NCBI GenBank assembly: GCA_904420015.1
Contig: CAJFTS010000019.1
Location: 49,115-113,114, forward strand
DNA from: an uncultured Clostridia bacterium
GTDB taxonomy: Bacteria; Bacillota; Clostridia; Oscillospirales; Acutalibacteraceae
Reading direction: 5' to 3'
DNA length: 64,000 nt
In this document: positions 1 to 7,615 of the stretch, piece by piece
Numbering within the stretch: position 1 is the first letter of the stretch
How the letters are laid out: every line of letters begins with the position of its first letter
The notes under the pieces: generated by a model
What the model saw: the letters and a program-made list of their open reading frames with translations, nothing else
What the model was told of the DNA's origin: nothing
Database searches by the model: none
Made by a program: the position numbers and the translations under genes

Positions 1-1252
1 GTACCAGCAGCAGAAAACGGTCGCCGTATTCCCGGTTTAAATCCCGTACAATCCGCTTCGCCGCCGATATGGCGGACAAATCCTCCGGCAGCGACGGCGT
101 GTCCGCCTGCTTGAGATCGGCCAGCACGCAGTATAGGATGTTTTCCCCGCCGTTTGTAAAGCAAAGCCGGGTCAGCCTCCGGCGCAAGGGCTGCGCCTTT
201 TCCGCCGTGGACAGCAGTGTGGAAATGACCACCGCCGTCCGCCCTTCCTCCGGCACGCCCTCCGGCAGCGCCATCCGCGGCAGGACGGCGGGCGGGATCC
301 CCTTGAGCGCGAAAAAGTCCACCGCCGGCTTGACCGCCTCCCATAGGGGGAAGAAGAGGAGCGGGATGCTCCAATACGCCCCGCAGAAAACCCCTGCCAG
401 TACCGAAAGGGCCGCCGCCAGCGCCGCGTTGATAGCCAGGGCCGCAATTCCCCTTCTGCGCCGCCTGCGTACCGTTTCCTTCTCTTCCAGGATCCAGTAC
501 CCAATGTGCCGCTGCCGTTCCTGCGTGGCCGTCCGCGCCGCGTCCAGCGCCTCCTTCGCCACCTTGATTTCCGAAACCCGCCGCCGTATGGCCAGATCGC
601 TGATTTTTCCCCGGTATAACGCGCGGGATTCCTCCGCCATCTGCGGATAGGTCCCCGTCGGGTCCTGCCTTAGGATTTCCTCCACCGGGCTAAACGGCTC
701 GGTCAGCAGCCCGAAATCCAGGTTCGGGAGGTTTTGCAGCGCCCCTACCGCAGCCCCCATCCGCAGCGCCGCCGCTGCGTCCCGTTTGCCCGCGCAGCAT
801 CCCGCCGCCTGGTGCAGCAGCGCCGCCTTGAGCATCGGCTCGATGAAATCCAGCTCGCAGCCCTCCAAGGGCCGTACCTTTCCCGCCTGGGTCAGGATCT
901 GGGTCAGCGTCTCTTCGGTAAATCCGCCTGTCCTTCCACATAGCACCTCGCACAGCCGGTAGACCGCCCACATCCGGTCCTCCCGCCGCACCGGAAGGGG
1001 CCGCGCCGTTTTCATCAGCCGCAGGAGGGCCCGTCCTTCCCGCTCCAGCAGATAGAAGTTGTCGCACAGCCATTCTGCCACCCCATGCCGGTCGTCAGTC
1101 TGCAGCTCCCGGCGGTAATGCCGCCGCAGGATATCCAGGTCGCCCTCCACCTGCCGCCGGATGGCCGGCGCCCTGCGATAGGTCAGCTCTCCGGGCTTTC
1201 CGATATATTCAGCCAGGCTTTGGCTAAGAGGGCTTTTGTGTGTTGCAGCCAT
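1..1252 (-). CDS. Cyclic beta-1,2-glucan synthase-like (GT84/GH94) protein, N-terminal part
   Basis: The frame is open from an ATG at 1252 to the window edge, so about 417 N-terminal residues are visible and the catalytic C-terminus is missing. I read MAATHKSPLSQSL, then EWLCDNFYLLERE at about residues 65-80. That W-x-x-DN-[FY]-x-L-x-RE block is typical of the N-terminus of cyclic-glucan-synthase/GH94 giants. A hydrophobic pair of helices lies near residues 270-310. It is followed by a GIPP...PEGVPEEGRTAVVISTLL block, as in the GT84 region of these enzymes. Family members make or phosphorolyse beta-1,2-glucans at the membrane. A possible ribosome site (AAGGATGG) lies about 10 nt upstream of the start. 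The name rests on these blocks only, and a glycoside phosphorylase role is equally possible. Confidence 0.7.
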   Translation of the reverse strand, partial: MAATHKSPLSQSLAEYIGKPGELTYRRAPAIRRQVEGDLDILRRHYRRELQTDDRHGVAEWLCDNFYLLEREGRALLRLMKTARPLPVRREDRMWAVYRLCEVLCGRTGGFTEETLTQILTQAGKVRPLEGCELDFIEPMLKAALLHQAAGCCAGKRDAAAALRMGAAVGALQNLPNLDFGLLTEPFSPVEEILRQDPTGTYPQMAEESRALYRGKISDLAIRRRVSEIKVAKEALDAARTATQERQRHIGYWILEEKETVRRRRRRGIAALAINAALAAALSVLAGVFCGAYWSIPLLFFPLWEAVKPAVDFFALKGIPPAVLPRMALPEGVPEEGRTAVVISTLLSTAEKAQPLRRRLTRLCFTNGGENILYCVLADLKQADTPSLPEDLSAISAAKRIVRDLNREYGDRFLLLV

Positions 1253-1362
1253 GAAAACCTACCATCCTTACCTTTGAAAGTGCCGGGCGGATCTGCCGTG
1301 TGCCCAGCGTTCACAGGATATTGTTTCCATGGACAGCCAAAAAATACCCGGCAGTCAGCGGG

Positions 1363-1415
1363 AAGAGCAAGAATAAAAGGGACTGGAAAAACCAGTCCCT
1401 TTTATTCTTGCTCTT
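1363..1415 (-). terminator. Perfect 24-bp inverted repeat overlapping the end of the XRE gene
   Basis: Positions 1363-1386 and 1392-1415 are exact reverse complements around a loop of five A/T bases. The stem contains GGGACTGG/CCAGTCCC and has T-rich flanks, so it can terminate in either direction. The last codons and stop of the XRE gene lie inside the right arm. Confidence 0.75.
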
Positions 1416-1746
1416 TAAAAAAGGATACGTTGGTGAGTATAAACTCCAAAAATCGTTTCCGATTCTCTTCCGGTAAGGTATCCACCGCCGATTGGATATC
1501 CTCGGACAAATAGGTGGTGACTGCTTGCAAGTCGTAGCCTAATAATGCATCCGTTCCCGTACCCAAGGCGTTGGCAATATTGACGATGGTTTCTAAGCTG
1601 GGTATACTTTGCCCCCGCTCAATCAGCCCCATAAAACTGTCGGATATTTCGACCTTTTCTGCCAATTTTTCAATTGTAAGATTTCGCTTTTTTCGATATC
1701 TTCGAATATTCATACCCAATCGAAAATAATCCAATTCCATCACCAT
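1402..1746 (-). CDS. Small XRE-family helix-turn-helix regulator
   Basis: The protein has about 114 residues. It has a Cro/CI-type HTH in the first 65, running from LGMNIRRYRKKRNLTIEKLA through SDSFMGLIERGQSIPSLETI to ANALGTGTDALLG. The remaining 45 residues form a helical tail rich in charge that may mediate dimerisation. Such proteins bind short palindromes and usually control a neighbouring gene. The divergent 57-aa gene at 1853 is the obvious candidate target. In-frame starts occur at 1752 (TTG), 1746 (ATG) and 1740 (ATG). None has a good ribosome site, so the start is uncertain and a leaderless message is possible. The gene ends inside a perfect palindrome that acts as its terminator. 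Confidence 0.85.
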   Translation of the reverse strand: MVMELDYFRLGMNIRRYRKKRNLTIEKLAEKVEISDSFMGLIERGQSIPSLETIVNIANALGTGTDALLGYDLQAVTTYLSEDIQSAVDTLPEENRKRFLEFILTNVSFFKEQE

Positions 1747-1852
1747 CCACAATCACTATATGGGATTTAAGGAGATTGTTTTAGTATCTATAAAAATTAT
1801 TATTTACTATTAGAATTGTTTGATGTAAAATAAATTGCAGAGGTGATAGAAT

Positions 1853-2026
1853 ATGAAAAAAAGTTTTACCATTGAATTGGAAGATTGGGTTGCAGCCGTT
1901 TATGAGGAGGTAGCCGGCGCGTCCGAACGCACCACCGAGGAACTGCTCCGCGACGCTTGCCGCGTGGTTGCAGAGGATGTCCTAAATCAAGAGCCGATAC
2001 AGGAGATGGAGCAAAAAGAAGAGTAA
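1853..2026 (+). CDS. 57-aa acidic small protein divergent from the XRE gene
   Basis: The ATG at 1853 follows GAGGTGATAGAAT, a good ribosome site. The protein begins MKKSFTIELEDWVAAVYEEV and ends QEMEQKEE. It has one short beta-like start and two predicted amphipathic helices, which is a layout compatible with a small ribbon-helix-helix or helical protein. I do not recognise the family. It lies 100 bp from the divergently transcribed XRE gene and could be regulated by it. The intervening DNA is AT-rich and likely holds both promoters. The ribosome site and the head-to-head arrangement are the main reasons to believe it is real. Confidence 0.6.
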   Translation: MKKSFTIELEDWVAAVYEEVAGASERTTEELLRDACRVVAEDVLNQEPIQEMEQKEE

Positions 2027-2032
2027 GGATAA

Positions 2033-2068
2033 AAAAGCATCGGCCCCCTGGAGAACCAGAGGGCCGAA
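2033..2068 (-). terminator. Terminator of the Ca2+ ATPase gene
   Basis: The stem CGGCCC(C)CTGG / CCAG(A)GGGCCG with an AGAA loop is followed on the minus strand by GATGCTTTTTT. It lies just past the stop at 2076. Confidence 0.8.
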
Positions 2069-2075
2069 ACGCGCC

Positions 2076-4784
2076 TTATACATTTCCTTTTTTGCGGGCC
2101 AGCCGCAGGAAGATCTTGCGCAGCAGATCCGCCGGCACCACCAGGAAGGAGAGCCACAACACCGTCTGAAGCTCCTTCCAGGTCAGCCCCGCCGTGCGGA
2201 AGAGGCTTCCGCCGAAGAAAATGAGCAGCAGCTGCACCGCCACCACCGCCAGCATAATCAGCAAAAAGGACTTGTTTTTGGAAAGGTGGCCGAGCAGGTT
2301 GAGCCGGTGGGTCCGGGCGTTGAAGCTGTTGAACACCCCGCAGAAGATAAACAGCGCGAAGAAGGCCGTCATCAGATAGATGTGATCCTGTGCCGGCCGA
2401 AACAGCCCGGAAATGGAAGGGAGCTTCAAAAACGCCACGCACAAAAAGATGGTAAAGAGCCCCATGCACACGATCTGGTTGAGCATATAGCGGTTGAGCA
2501 CCGGCTCATCCCGCCGCTTCGGCCGTTCCTTCATATATTCCTTCAGCGGCGGCTCTCCCGCAAAGGCCAGCCCCGCCAGCGTATCCATGATGATGTTGAT
2601 CCACAGCATCTGGATCACCGTCACCGGCGTGTCGATGCCGATAAAGGGCCCGATGATGGATACCCCCACCGCGCACAGGTTCATGGTCAGCTGAAAGACG
2701 ATGAATTTGCGGATGCTCTTGAAAATGGTCCGGCCGTATAGGATGGCCTTGACGATGGAAGCGAAATTGTTGTCCAATATCACGATGTCTCCCGCTTCCT
2801 TGGCCACCTCCGTGCCCGATCCCATCGCAAATCCCACATCCGCCTTTTTGAGCGCCGGAGCGTCGTTGATGCCGTCCCCCGTCATCCCGGCCACCAGCCC
2901 CATCTCCTGGGATAAGCGTACCAGCCGGCTCTTGTCGGTGGGCAGTGCCCGGGCCACCACCCGCAGGTTCCGCAGGATGCCCTTGAGTGCCCCGTCGTCC
3001 ATGGCCGCCATCTCCGCGCTGGTGAGGACCGCCCCCTGGGCATGGGCGCCGATTAAGCCGCATTCCCTGGCAATGGCCGTCGCCGTTTCCTTGTTGTCGC
3101 CGGTAATCATGACCACCTGTACCCCGGCCCCCTGTACCGACTGGATGGCGCCCCTGGCTTCCGGACGCACCTCGTCGCGGATGCCCGCCAGCCCGATCAG
3201 GCACAGGCCCTTGAATTCCCCCTTCTGGGTGACCGGCGTATCCGACACCGCCAGCGCCAGCACCCGAACCGCGTTCTGGGTCATTTCGTTCCATTTGTGC
3301 CGCAGCGGGGTCTTGTCGGAGAAAGGACGCCTGCGTCCCTTCTCATCGTAGTAGTGCGTGCATGCCGATACGATCCGTTCCGGCGCTCCTTTGATAAGAA
3401 TCAGATCCTGCCTGCCCTTGATGTGGGCGGCGGAAAATTTGTGGGCGCTGTCAAAGGGCACCGTTTCCAGCTTGGCGTAGCCCTGGGTGTTTTTGGACAG
3501 CGGCAGGACGTATTGAAGCAGCGCCCGGTCGGTGGCGTTGCCGCCCAGCGCCTGCCCCTGGGAGAGGACACTCCCGGAGTTGTAAAGGCAGTTGAGCTCG
3601 ATCAGCTCGTAAAGCCCCTTGCAGGCGCGGATCCCGCCGGGCTTCTTCGGCTCCGACCCGTCTCCCAGTACGAACCGGCTAACCGCCAGCTTTCCCTTGG
3701 TCAGGGTTCCCGTCTTGTCGGTGAACAGAATGTTTAAGCTCCCCGAGGTCTCAATCCCCACCAGCTTTCGCACCAGCACCTGGTCCTTGAGCATCCGCCG
3801 CATGTTGGAGGAGAGCACCACCGTAATCATCATCGGCAGCCCTTCCGGTACCGCCACCACTACCACCGTAATCGCCAAGGTCAGCGCATGGAGCAGGTGG
3901 CTGAACACCGCGGGCCAGTCGGCAAACAGCATCGCCATCCGGGCCGGATCAAAGCCGTTGTCCATCACAAAGGAGTGGAACAGATCCGCAAAGGCCACCA
4001 GCCCCGCCGCGCAGTACCCGAGCCGGCTGATGGTTTTCGCCAGCCCCGCCAGCCGCACCTTCAGGGGGCTTTCCCTGGTTTCCTCCTGCATCTCCTTGGC
4101 CATGTCCCCGTAGAAGGTGTGATCCCCCACCCGGCGGATCTGCACCATCCCTTCTCCCGCGCAGACGATGCTGCCCCGAAAGACCTGGCTGCGGGACATG
4201 AGATCGAACGCATCCGGCGGTTCCGCCCCCGGCCTTTTGGTCATCTCCTTGCTCTCGCCGTTTAGGGCCGATTGGTCGATATGTAGCTCGCCCGATACCA
4301 AGACCCCGTCCGCCGGGACCCGTTCCCCCGCCTGCAGCAGCACCAAATCCCCCACCACAATGTCCCCCATGGGAACCGATTGGATGCCGCCCAGCCGTTT
4401 GACCCGGCATTTGATTTTCTGTGCATCCTCCTGGAGCTTAAGGAAGGCCGATTCACTGCCGTATTCCGATAGGGTGGAGACAAAGGTGGCCAGGAAGATC
4501 GCCACCGCGATTCCCACCGTTTCGTACCAGTTGAAATCCCGAAACAGAAAAATCAGGTTGATTGCCAGTGCCGCCAGCAAAATTTTGATGATCGGGTCGC
4601 CGAAGCTTGCTAAAAATTGCCTGAAAAACCCGTTGCGTTTCTTTTGAGTCAACTGATTGGAACCATGGGTTTTCCGGGACCGCTCCACCTCCTGCGGGCT
4701 AAGCCCCCGTATGACTGCCGGCCTTGCCGGCGCCTTTTTTCCATTCACGCTCGGATCACTCCTCCAATCCCTTGCCGCATCCAT
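2076..4784 (-). CDS. P-type calcium-transporting ATPase (type IIB/PMCA-like)
   Basis: This integral membrane pump couples ATP hydrolysis to cation export, most likely Ca2+. The 902-aa frame has the full architecture. An N-terminal cation-ATPase domain begins RGLSPQEVERSRKTHGSN and is followed by actuator sequence with LNGES. M4 carries PEGLPM, the phosphorylation motif DKTGTLT is near residue 355, and the nucleotide site is KGAPE. The hinge is MTGDGINDAPALK, and six C-terminal helices follow. The length is normal for bacterial homologues. The ATG at 4784 has almost no ribosome-site spacing. A GTG at 4748 (residue 13) sits 10 nt behind GGAGGAG and is the likelier start, giving about 890 aa. 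The gene is monocistronic with its own terminator. Substrate assignment is by family only. Confidence 0.93.
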   Translation of the reverse strand: MDAARDWRSDPSVNGKKAPARPAVIRGLSPQEVERSRKTHGSNQLTQKKRNGFFRQFLASFGDPIIKILLAALAINLIFLFRDFNWYETVGIAVAIFLATFVSTLSEYGSESAFLKLQEDAQKIKCRVKRLGGIQSVPMGDIVVGDLVLLQAGERVPADGVLVSGELHIDQSALNGESKEMTKRPGAEPPDAFDLMSRSQVFRGSIVCAGEGMVQIRRVGDHTFYGDMAKEMQEETRESPLKVRLAGLAKTISRLGYCAAGLVAFADLFHSFVMDNGFDPARMAMLFADWPAVFSHLLHALTLAITVVVVAVPEGLPMMITVVLSSNMRRMLKDQVLVRKLVGIETSGSLNILFTDKTGTLTKGKLAVSRFVLGDGSEPKKPGGIRACKGLYELIELNCLYNSGSVLSQGQALGGNATDRALLQYVLPLSKNTQGYAKLETVPFDSAHKFSAAHIKGRQDLILIKGAPERIVSACTHYYDEKGRRRPFSDKTPLRHKWNEMTQNAVRVLALAVSDTPVTQKGEFKGLCLIGLAGIRDEVRPEARGAIQSVQGAGVQVVMITGDNKETATAIARECGLIGAHAQGAVLTSAEMAAMDDGALKGILRNLRVVARALPTDKSRLVRLSQEMGLVAGMTGDGINDAPALKKADVGFAMGSGTEVAKEAGDIVILDNNFASIVKAILYGRTIFKSIRKFIVFQLTMNLCAVGVSIIGPFIGIDTPVTVIQMLWINIIMDTLAGLAFAGEPPLKEYMKERPKRRDEPVLNRYMLNQIVCMGLFTIFLCVAFLKLPSISGLFRPAQDHIYLMTAFFALFIFCGVFNSFNARTHRLNLLGHLSKNKSFLLIMLAVVAVQLLLIFFGGSLFRTAGLTWKELQTVLWLSFLVVPADLLRKIFLRLARKKGNV

Positions 4785-4857
4785 CCCTTGCGGATGCTAT
4801 ATTGTATGGGGGAATGTCCTCCCTTATGACCGCCGGCCGCCTTTGTTTGTCCCTTGC

Positions 4858-4886
4858 TTGTATCCGCCGCCCCCACATGCTATACT
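4858..4886 (+). promoter_or_regulatory. Promoter of the DUF6483 gene
   Basis: TTGTAT at 4858-4863 and TATACT at 4881-4886 are separated by 17 nt, about 55 nt upstream of the ATG at 4942. Confidence 0.6.
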
Positions 4887-4941
4887 TTCCCAAAAGGAAC
4901 CCGATTTTCCCGGCCCGCCGGGACGGCAAAGGAGGATTTTT

Positions 4942-5298
4942 ATGTTCCAGCAGGACTATATCATGCGCCAAGTAGAGATGCTGACTCAAATCGTCGCCAA
5001 GGTTCTTGGGAAGGAGACCGTGGAATACGAATGGGAGGAGGAAGCCCAAAGCGCCGCCGACCATTTGTATCTGCGCCTAATGCGGCTTGTCGAGGAAGGA
5101 AGGCTCAACGAAGGGGAAAACCTGCTGTTTGAGGAGCTTAATCCGGACAACTCCCGCTATCTCGAGGTCGCCCTTGCCTTTTACGCCAAGCTCAACTCCC
5201 TTGACAGCGATACCTTAGAGGCCCACGGCTTTTCGAGAAGAGAGGTGGAGGAGGGCCTGCGGGATGCCGCCGCCCAGTTTGGTTTAAAGCTGGAATAG
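4942..5298 (+). CDS. DUF6483 family protein
   Basis: This 118-aa soluble helical protein starts MFQQDYIMRQVEMLTQIVAKV and is rich in Glu and Leu. The N-terminal signature (QDYIMRQ-x-EMLT-x-x-V) is the one I associate with DUF6483, a conserved clostridial family of unknown function. The start is set by GGAGGATTTTT directly upstream of the ATG. A longer open frame that runs back to 4657 has no ribosome site and reads through the ATPase promoter region. The fold may be a TPR-like helical repeat (VEEGRLNEGENLLFEELN followed by two more helices), but this is inference. It is flanked by its own promoter and a bidirectional terminator. Confidence 0.8.
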   Translation: MFQQDYIMRQVEMLTQIVAKVLGKETVEYEWEEEAQSAADHLYLRLMRLVEEGRLNEGENLLFEELNPDNSRYLEVALAFYAKLNSLDSDTLEAHGFSRREVEEGLRDAAAQFGLKLE

Positions 5299-5305
5299 GA
5301 AAACG

Positions 5306-5361
5306 GATAAAAAGGAAGGAAGGGTAAGCGGCGGCTTTCCCTTCCTTCTTTCATTTTATCC
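5306..5361. terminator. Bidirectional terminator
   Basis: Stem arms AAAGGAAGGAAGGG (5311-5324) and the matching CCCTTCCTTCTTT (about 5338-5351) lie between two converging genes and have A/T tracts on both sides. Confidence 0.75.
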
Positions 5362-5371
5362 GAAACCGTTT

Positions 5372-5641
5372 TTACAGGAACAGGACCTTCATCAAAAGCG
5401 TCGCCACTGCCGCGCCGATGAGGGCGCAGCACGCCATGCGGGTAATGGTTACCACCCGGCTGGCCCGTTTGAGGCTTCCGCCCGGCTGCCCCATCCCGAT
5501 GAGCAGCTTGGTTGCTCTCATGCGCAGCTCCGCATCGTTGAGATGGATCATATCGGGGCGCACAAAAAGGATAGCCCGTTCAAAATACTCGTTTTCCGTT
5601 TCCGAGACCTCAATAATATGTTTGTTGACACCGCGAATCAT
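5372..5641 (-). CDS. Conserved hypothetical protein with a C-terminal membrane anchor
   Basis: The protein has 89 residues. The soluble part begins MIRGVNKHIIEVSETENEYFERAILFV and is followed by a basic linker. A single hydrophobic helix runs through CCALIGAAVATLLMKVLFL at the very C-terminus, so it is a tail-anchored topology. The start is supported by GAGGTGATTTGCT before the ATG. Similar short proteins beginning VN-[KR]-HI-[IV]-E and containing YFERA recur in Clostridia, but I know no function. It is convergent with DUF6483 and its upstream side faces the DnaA-box-like cluster. Confidence 0.7.
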   Translation of the reverse strand: MIRGVNKHIIEVSETENEYFERAILFVRPDMIHLNDAELRMRATKLLIGMGQPGGSLKRASRVVTITRMACCALIGAAVATLLMKVLFL

Positions 5642-5678
5642 AGCAAATCACCTCATCCTTACAGATAGCCTTTTGCCG

Positions 5679-6053
5679 GTTTCCACAAATTCCACAGAAT
5701 TTTCCACCGCTTTCCACAGTATCGGTGGAAGAAAATCCGTCCGGCTTCCATCTGCTGGTATTTTTGTCTGCATATCCAGTGAATATACAGGCTCAACCCG
5801 GAAAAAAGCTTGATTTTCTAAGGAAAACCGCGTGCATATACACGGGGTATAGGAGAGTTAACATAAAAGCTGTGGAAAACTCCGTGGAAAAGGTGGAAAA
5901 CCCGGCGGAAATTCCAAACAACCGGGGAGAATACGGCATCCGCTCTCCACCAAAACAGAAAAAGGTAAAGTTTATGTAAACTTCTGTCGATACCCGGAGT
6001 TAAAAAACACAGGAGGGTTTTCCACCTTCCTTGGAAAACCCGCCTGTGGAAAA
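5679..6053. repeat. Cluster of DnaA-box-like 9-mers in a 540-bp gene-free interval
   Basis: At least nine copies of TTTTCCAC[AC] or its complement G/TGTGGAAAA lie between 5679 and 6053. Examples are GTTTCCACA at 5679, CTTTCCACA at 5710, TGTGGAAAA at 5871, two more GTGGAAAA copies within the next 20 nt, and TGTGGAAAA at 6045. The best match TTATCCACA at 8 of 9. The right side also has a GGGTTTTCC/GGAAAACCC dyad near 6016-6042 and an AT-rich patch with GTTTATGTAAAC. No open frame of note lies in the interval 5642-6179. Confidence 0.55.
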
Positions 6054-6111
6054 CGGTGACGTTTGCGGGAAAGGGAGAATGTTCGGCCTCAAAAGGGGCC
6101 TCATTAAAAAG

Positions 6112-6165
6112 GGAAAGCCAAAGAGGGAGGGCCGCCGATTATCCGGCGGCCCTCCCTCTTTGGCT
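6112..6165 (-). terminator. Strong terminator of the HAD hydrolase gene
   Basis: There is a 22-bp stem (AGCCAAAGAGGGAGGGCCGCCG and its complement) with a small loop. On the minus strand it is followed by CCCTTTTTAATGA. Confidence 0.85.
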
Positions 6166-6179
6166 TCCTGTTTTTCGGT

Positions 6180-6806
6180 TTATGTGGCCTCTCCCAGCAA
6201 CAGCTTACGAAGCTGCCGGGCGGTTTCAATTTGGTATGCAACCTCAAAATCCTCCAAGGCCGCTTGGCTGTCGAGCCCCCATTTTACAAAAGCAATATCC
6301 ACCCCGCAGCGGTTGCAGGCCTTTACGTCCCGGATCTCGTCCCCTATGTAAAGCAGGCTGGACAGGGGCGCCCCATGCTCCTTGGCGAATTCCCGGATGG
6401 TCTTGTGCTTGCCGAAGAGCCCCTTTGAGGAGACAATTTCCAAATCAAAGGGGAGGGGATGCTGCTGGAAAAACCCGCGGATGTTTTCCACCGTGTTTGA
6501 GGAAAGGATTGCAATCCGGTAGCCCCGTTCCCGGCAATCCTTGAGCAGCGCAAGCATTCCGTCAAACAGACCGATCTTGTGCAGGTTTTCCCTGTACAGG
6601 TCGGTAAACTCCGTTTGAATTTTCATCATAAAGGAGAGCATCCGCACCTTTTGGGTAACCGGCAGGTCGTCCCGGTCCCGGAAATGCTCCGGCTCCACCT
6701 TGGTGATACCGTGGCGTTTGAGCAGGATGTGGGTGATCTCCAGCACCATTCCGTAGGAATCGGCTAAAGTCCCGTCAAAATCAAACAGCAGATAGGAGTA
6801 TTTCAT
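6180..6806 (-). CDS. HAD-superfamily phosphatase, phosphoglycolate-phosphatase-like
   Basis: This 208-aa cytosolic hydrolase has all HAD motifs. Motif I is FDFDGTLADS near residue 8, with both catalytic Asp. Motif II is ILSSNT near residue 100, motif III Lys is in the SSKGLFGKHK stretch, and motif IV is YIGDEIRDV. The helical cap lies between motifs I and II (subclass IA). Family members dephosphorylate small phosphorylated metabolites such as phosphoglycolate, and the exact substrate cannot be read from sequence. It sits 26 nt downstream of the DUF6062 gene on the same strand and ends at a strong terminator, so the two probably form an operon. Confidence 0.88.
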   Translation of the reverse strand: MKYSYLLFDFDGTLADSYGMVLEITHILLKRHGITKVEPEHFRDRDDLPVTQKVRMLSFMMKIQTEFTDLYRENLHKIGLFDGMLALLKDCRERGYRIAILSSNTVENIRGFFQQHPLPFDLEIVSSKGLFGKHKTIREFAKEHGAPLSSLLYIGDEIRDVKACNRCGVDIAFVKWGLDSQAALEDFEVAYQIETARQLRKLLLGEAT

Positions 6807-6832
6807 TGGTCATCTCCCTTTTTCTCTTCCGG

Positions 6833-7504
6833 TCAGCGGGAATCCTTGACCGACCGGGCTACTAGATATTGAATCGTCCGTTCCACCGCATCTCTGGAGC
6901 TGCCCCAGTCCTCGTTGTTGCCTGCGTTTCGGTAGTCGTACATTTTGCAGTAATGGGATACGTCTCCCTTGAGCTGCGCCAAATACCGCCCGGAAACCCG
7001 CGCCGCCGCCTCGCAAAAGGCCGCCCGTTCCCGCCGCTTGCGTTTCTGCGCCGCCTTTACCAACTGTTCGTAATGGGGCAGGCAAATGTAGGGCTGCTGG
7101 TCGAATAGGACGCGGAATTCCTCTTCCTGCACCCACATCCGGCAGACCGTGTCGAGCATCCGTTCCATGCCCCATTGAATTTTGTCGCACACAAAGCATC
7201 CCGCCTCTTCGGTAAGGAAGGAGAGATCCCCTTTGTCAAACACCCGCTCCTGCAGCTCGATCAGCCGGCTTTCCAGCAAAAGCGCCAAAGACAGCCGGTT
7301 TTTCTGAGAAAGCATCTTCCTAAAATGCACTTCGCAGAAGCCCCGGCGGTTGGTCTCCATCCGCACGTCCGGCTCCATCATCGCCGCTCCCATGATGTAT
7401 TCCACCATGCGCGCCTCCACCGTGTCCCGCATCCGGCAGATGGGGCAGCCGTCCTTTGGTTCGAATACTTCACTGACCGGGATGGTGCAAATGTCCTCTC
7501 TCAT
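6833..7504 (-). CDS. DUF6062 family Cys-rich protein
   Basis: The protein has 223 residues and begins MREDICTIPVSEVFEPKDGCPICRMRDTVE. It carries regularly spaced Cys/His motifs: CPIC near residue 20, GFCEVHF near 57, CFVCDK near 105 and CLPHYEQL near 145. This is the pattern of DUF6062. The paired C-x-x-C and C-x-x-H motifs suggest metal (Zn) binding, but no biochemical role is known to me. It lies upstream of the HAD phosphatase in a likely two-gene operon and is divergent from the DNA glycosylase, with about 110 bp between them for both promoters. Confidence 0.85.
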   Translation of the reverse strand: MREDICTIPVSEVFEPKDGCPICRMRDTVEARMVEYIMGAAMMEPDVRMETNRRGFCEVHFRKMLSQKNRLSLALLLESRLIELQERVFDKGDLSFLTEEAGCFVCDKIQWGMERMLDTVCRMWVQEEEFRVLFDQQPYICLPHYEQLVKAAQKRKRRERAAFCEAAARVSGRYLAQLKGDVSHYCKMYDYRNAGNNEDWGSSRDAVERTIQYLVARSVKDSR

Positions 7505-7547
7505 GGGTCATCACATCCTATGGGTAGAATTGGCCTGTCGCAGAATA

Positions 7548-7576
7548 TTACAATTATACCACAAACCTGCTATAAT
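7548..7576 (+). promoter_or_regulatory. Promoter of the DNA glycosylase gene
   Basis: TTACAA at 7548-7553 and a perfect TATAAT at 7571-7576 are separated by 17 nt, about 40 nt before the ATG at 7616. Confidence 0.75.
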
Positions 7577-7615
7577 AGCGATGACAAACCTGTGAACGAA
7601 AGAAGGAAACCCGCT

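Noticed and set aside
5642..6179. Calling the DnaA-box-like cluster the chromosomal origin
   Set aside because: dnaA, dnaN and rpmH are absent and no box is a 9 of 9 match. The data support only a candidate DnaA-binding cluster.
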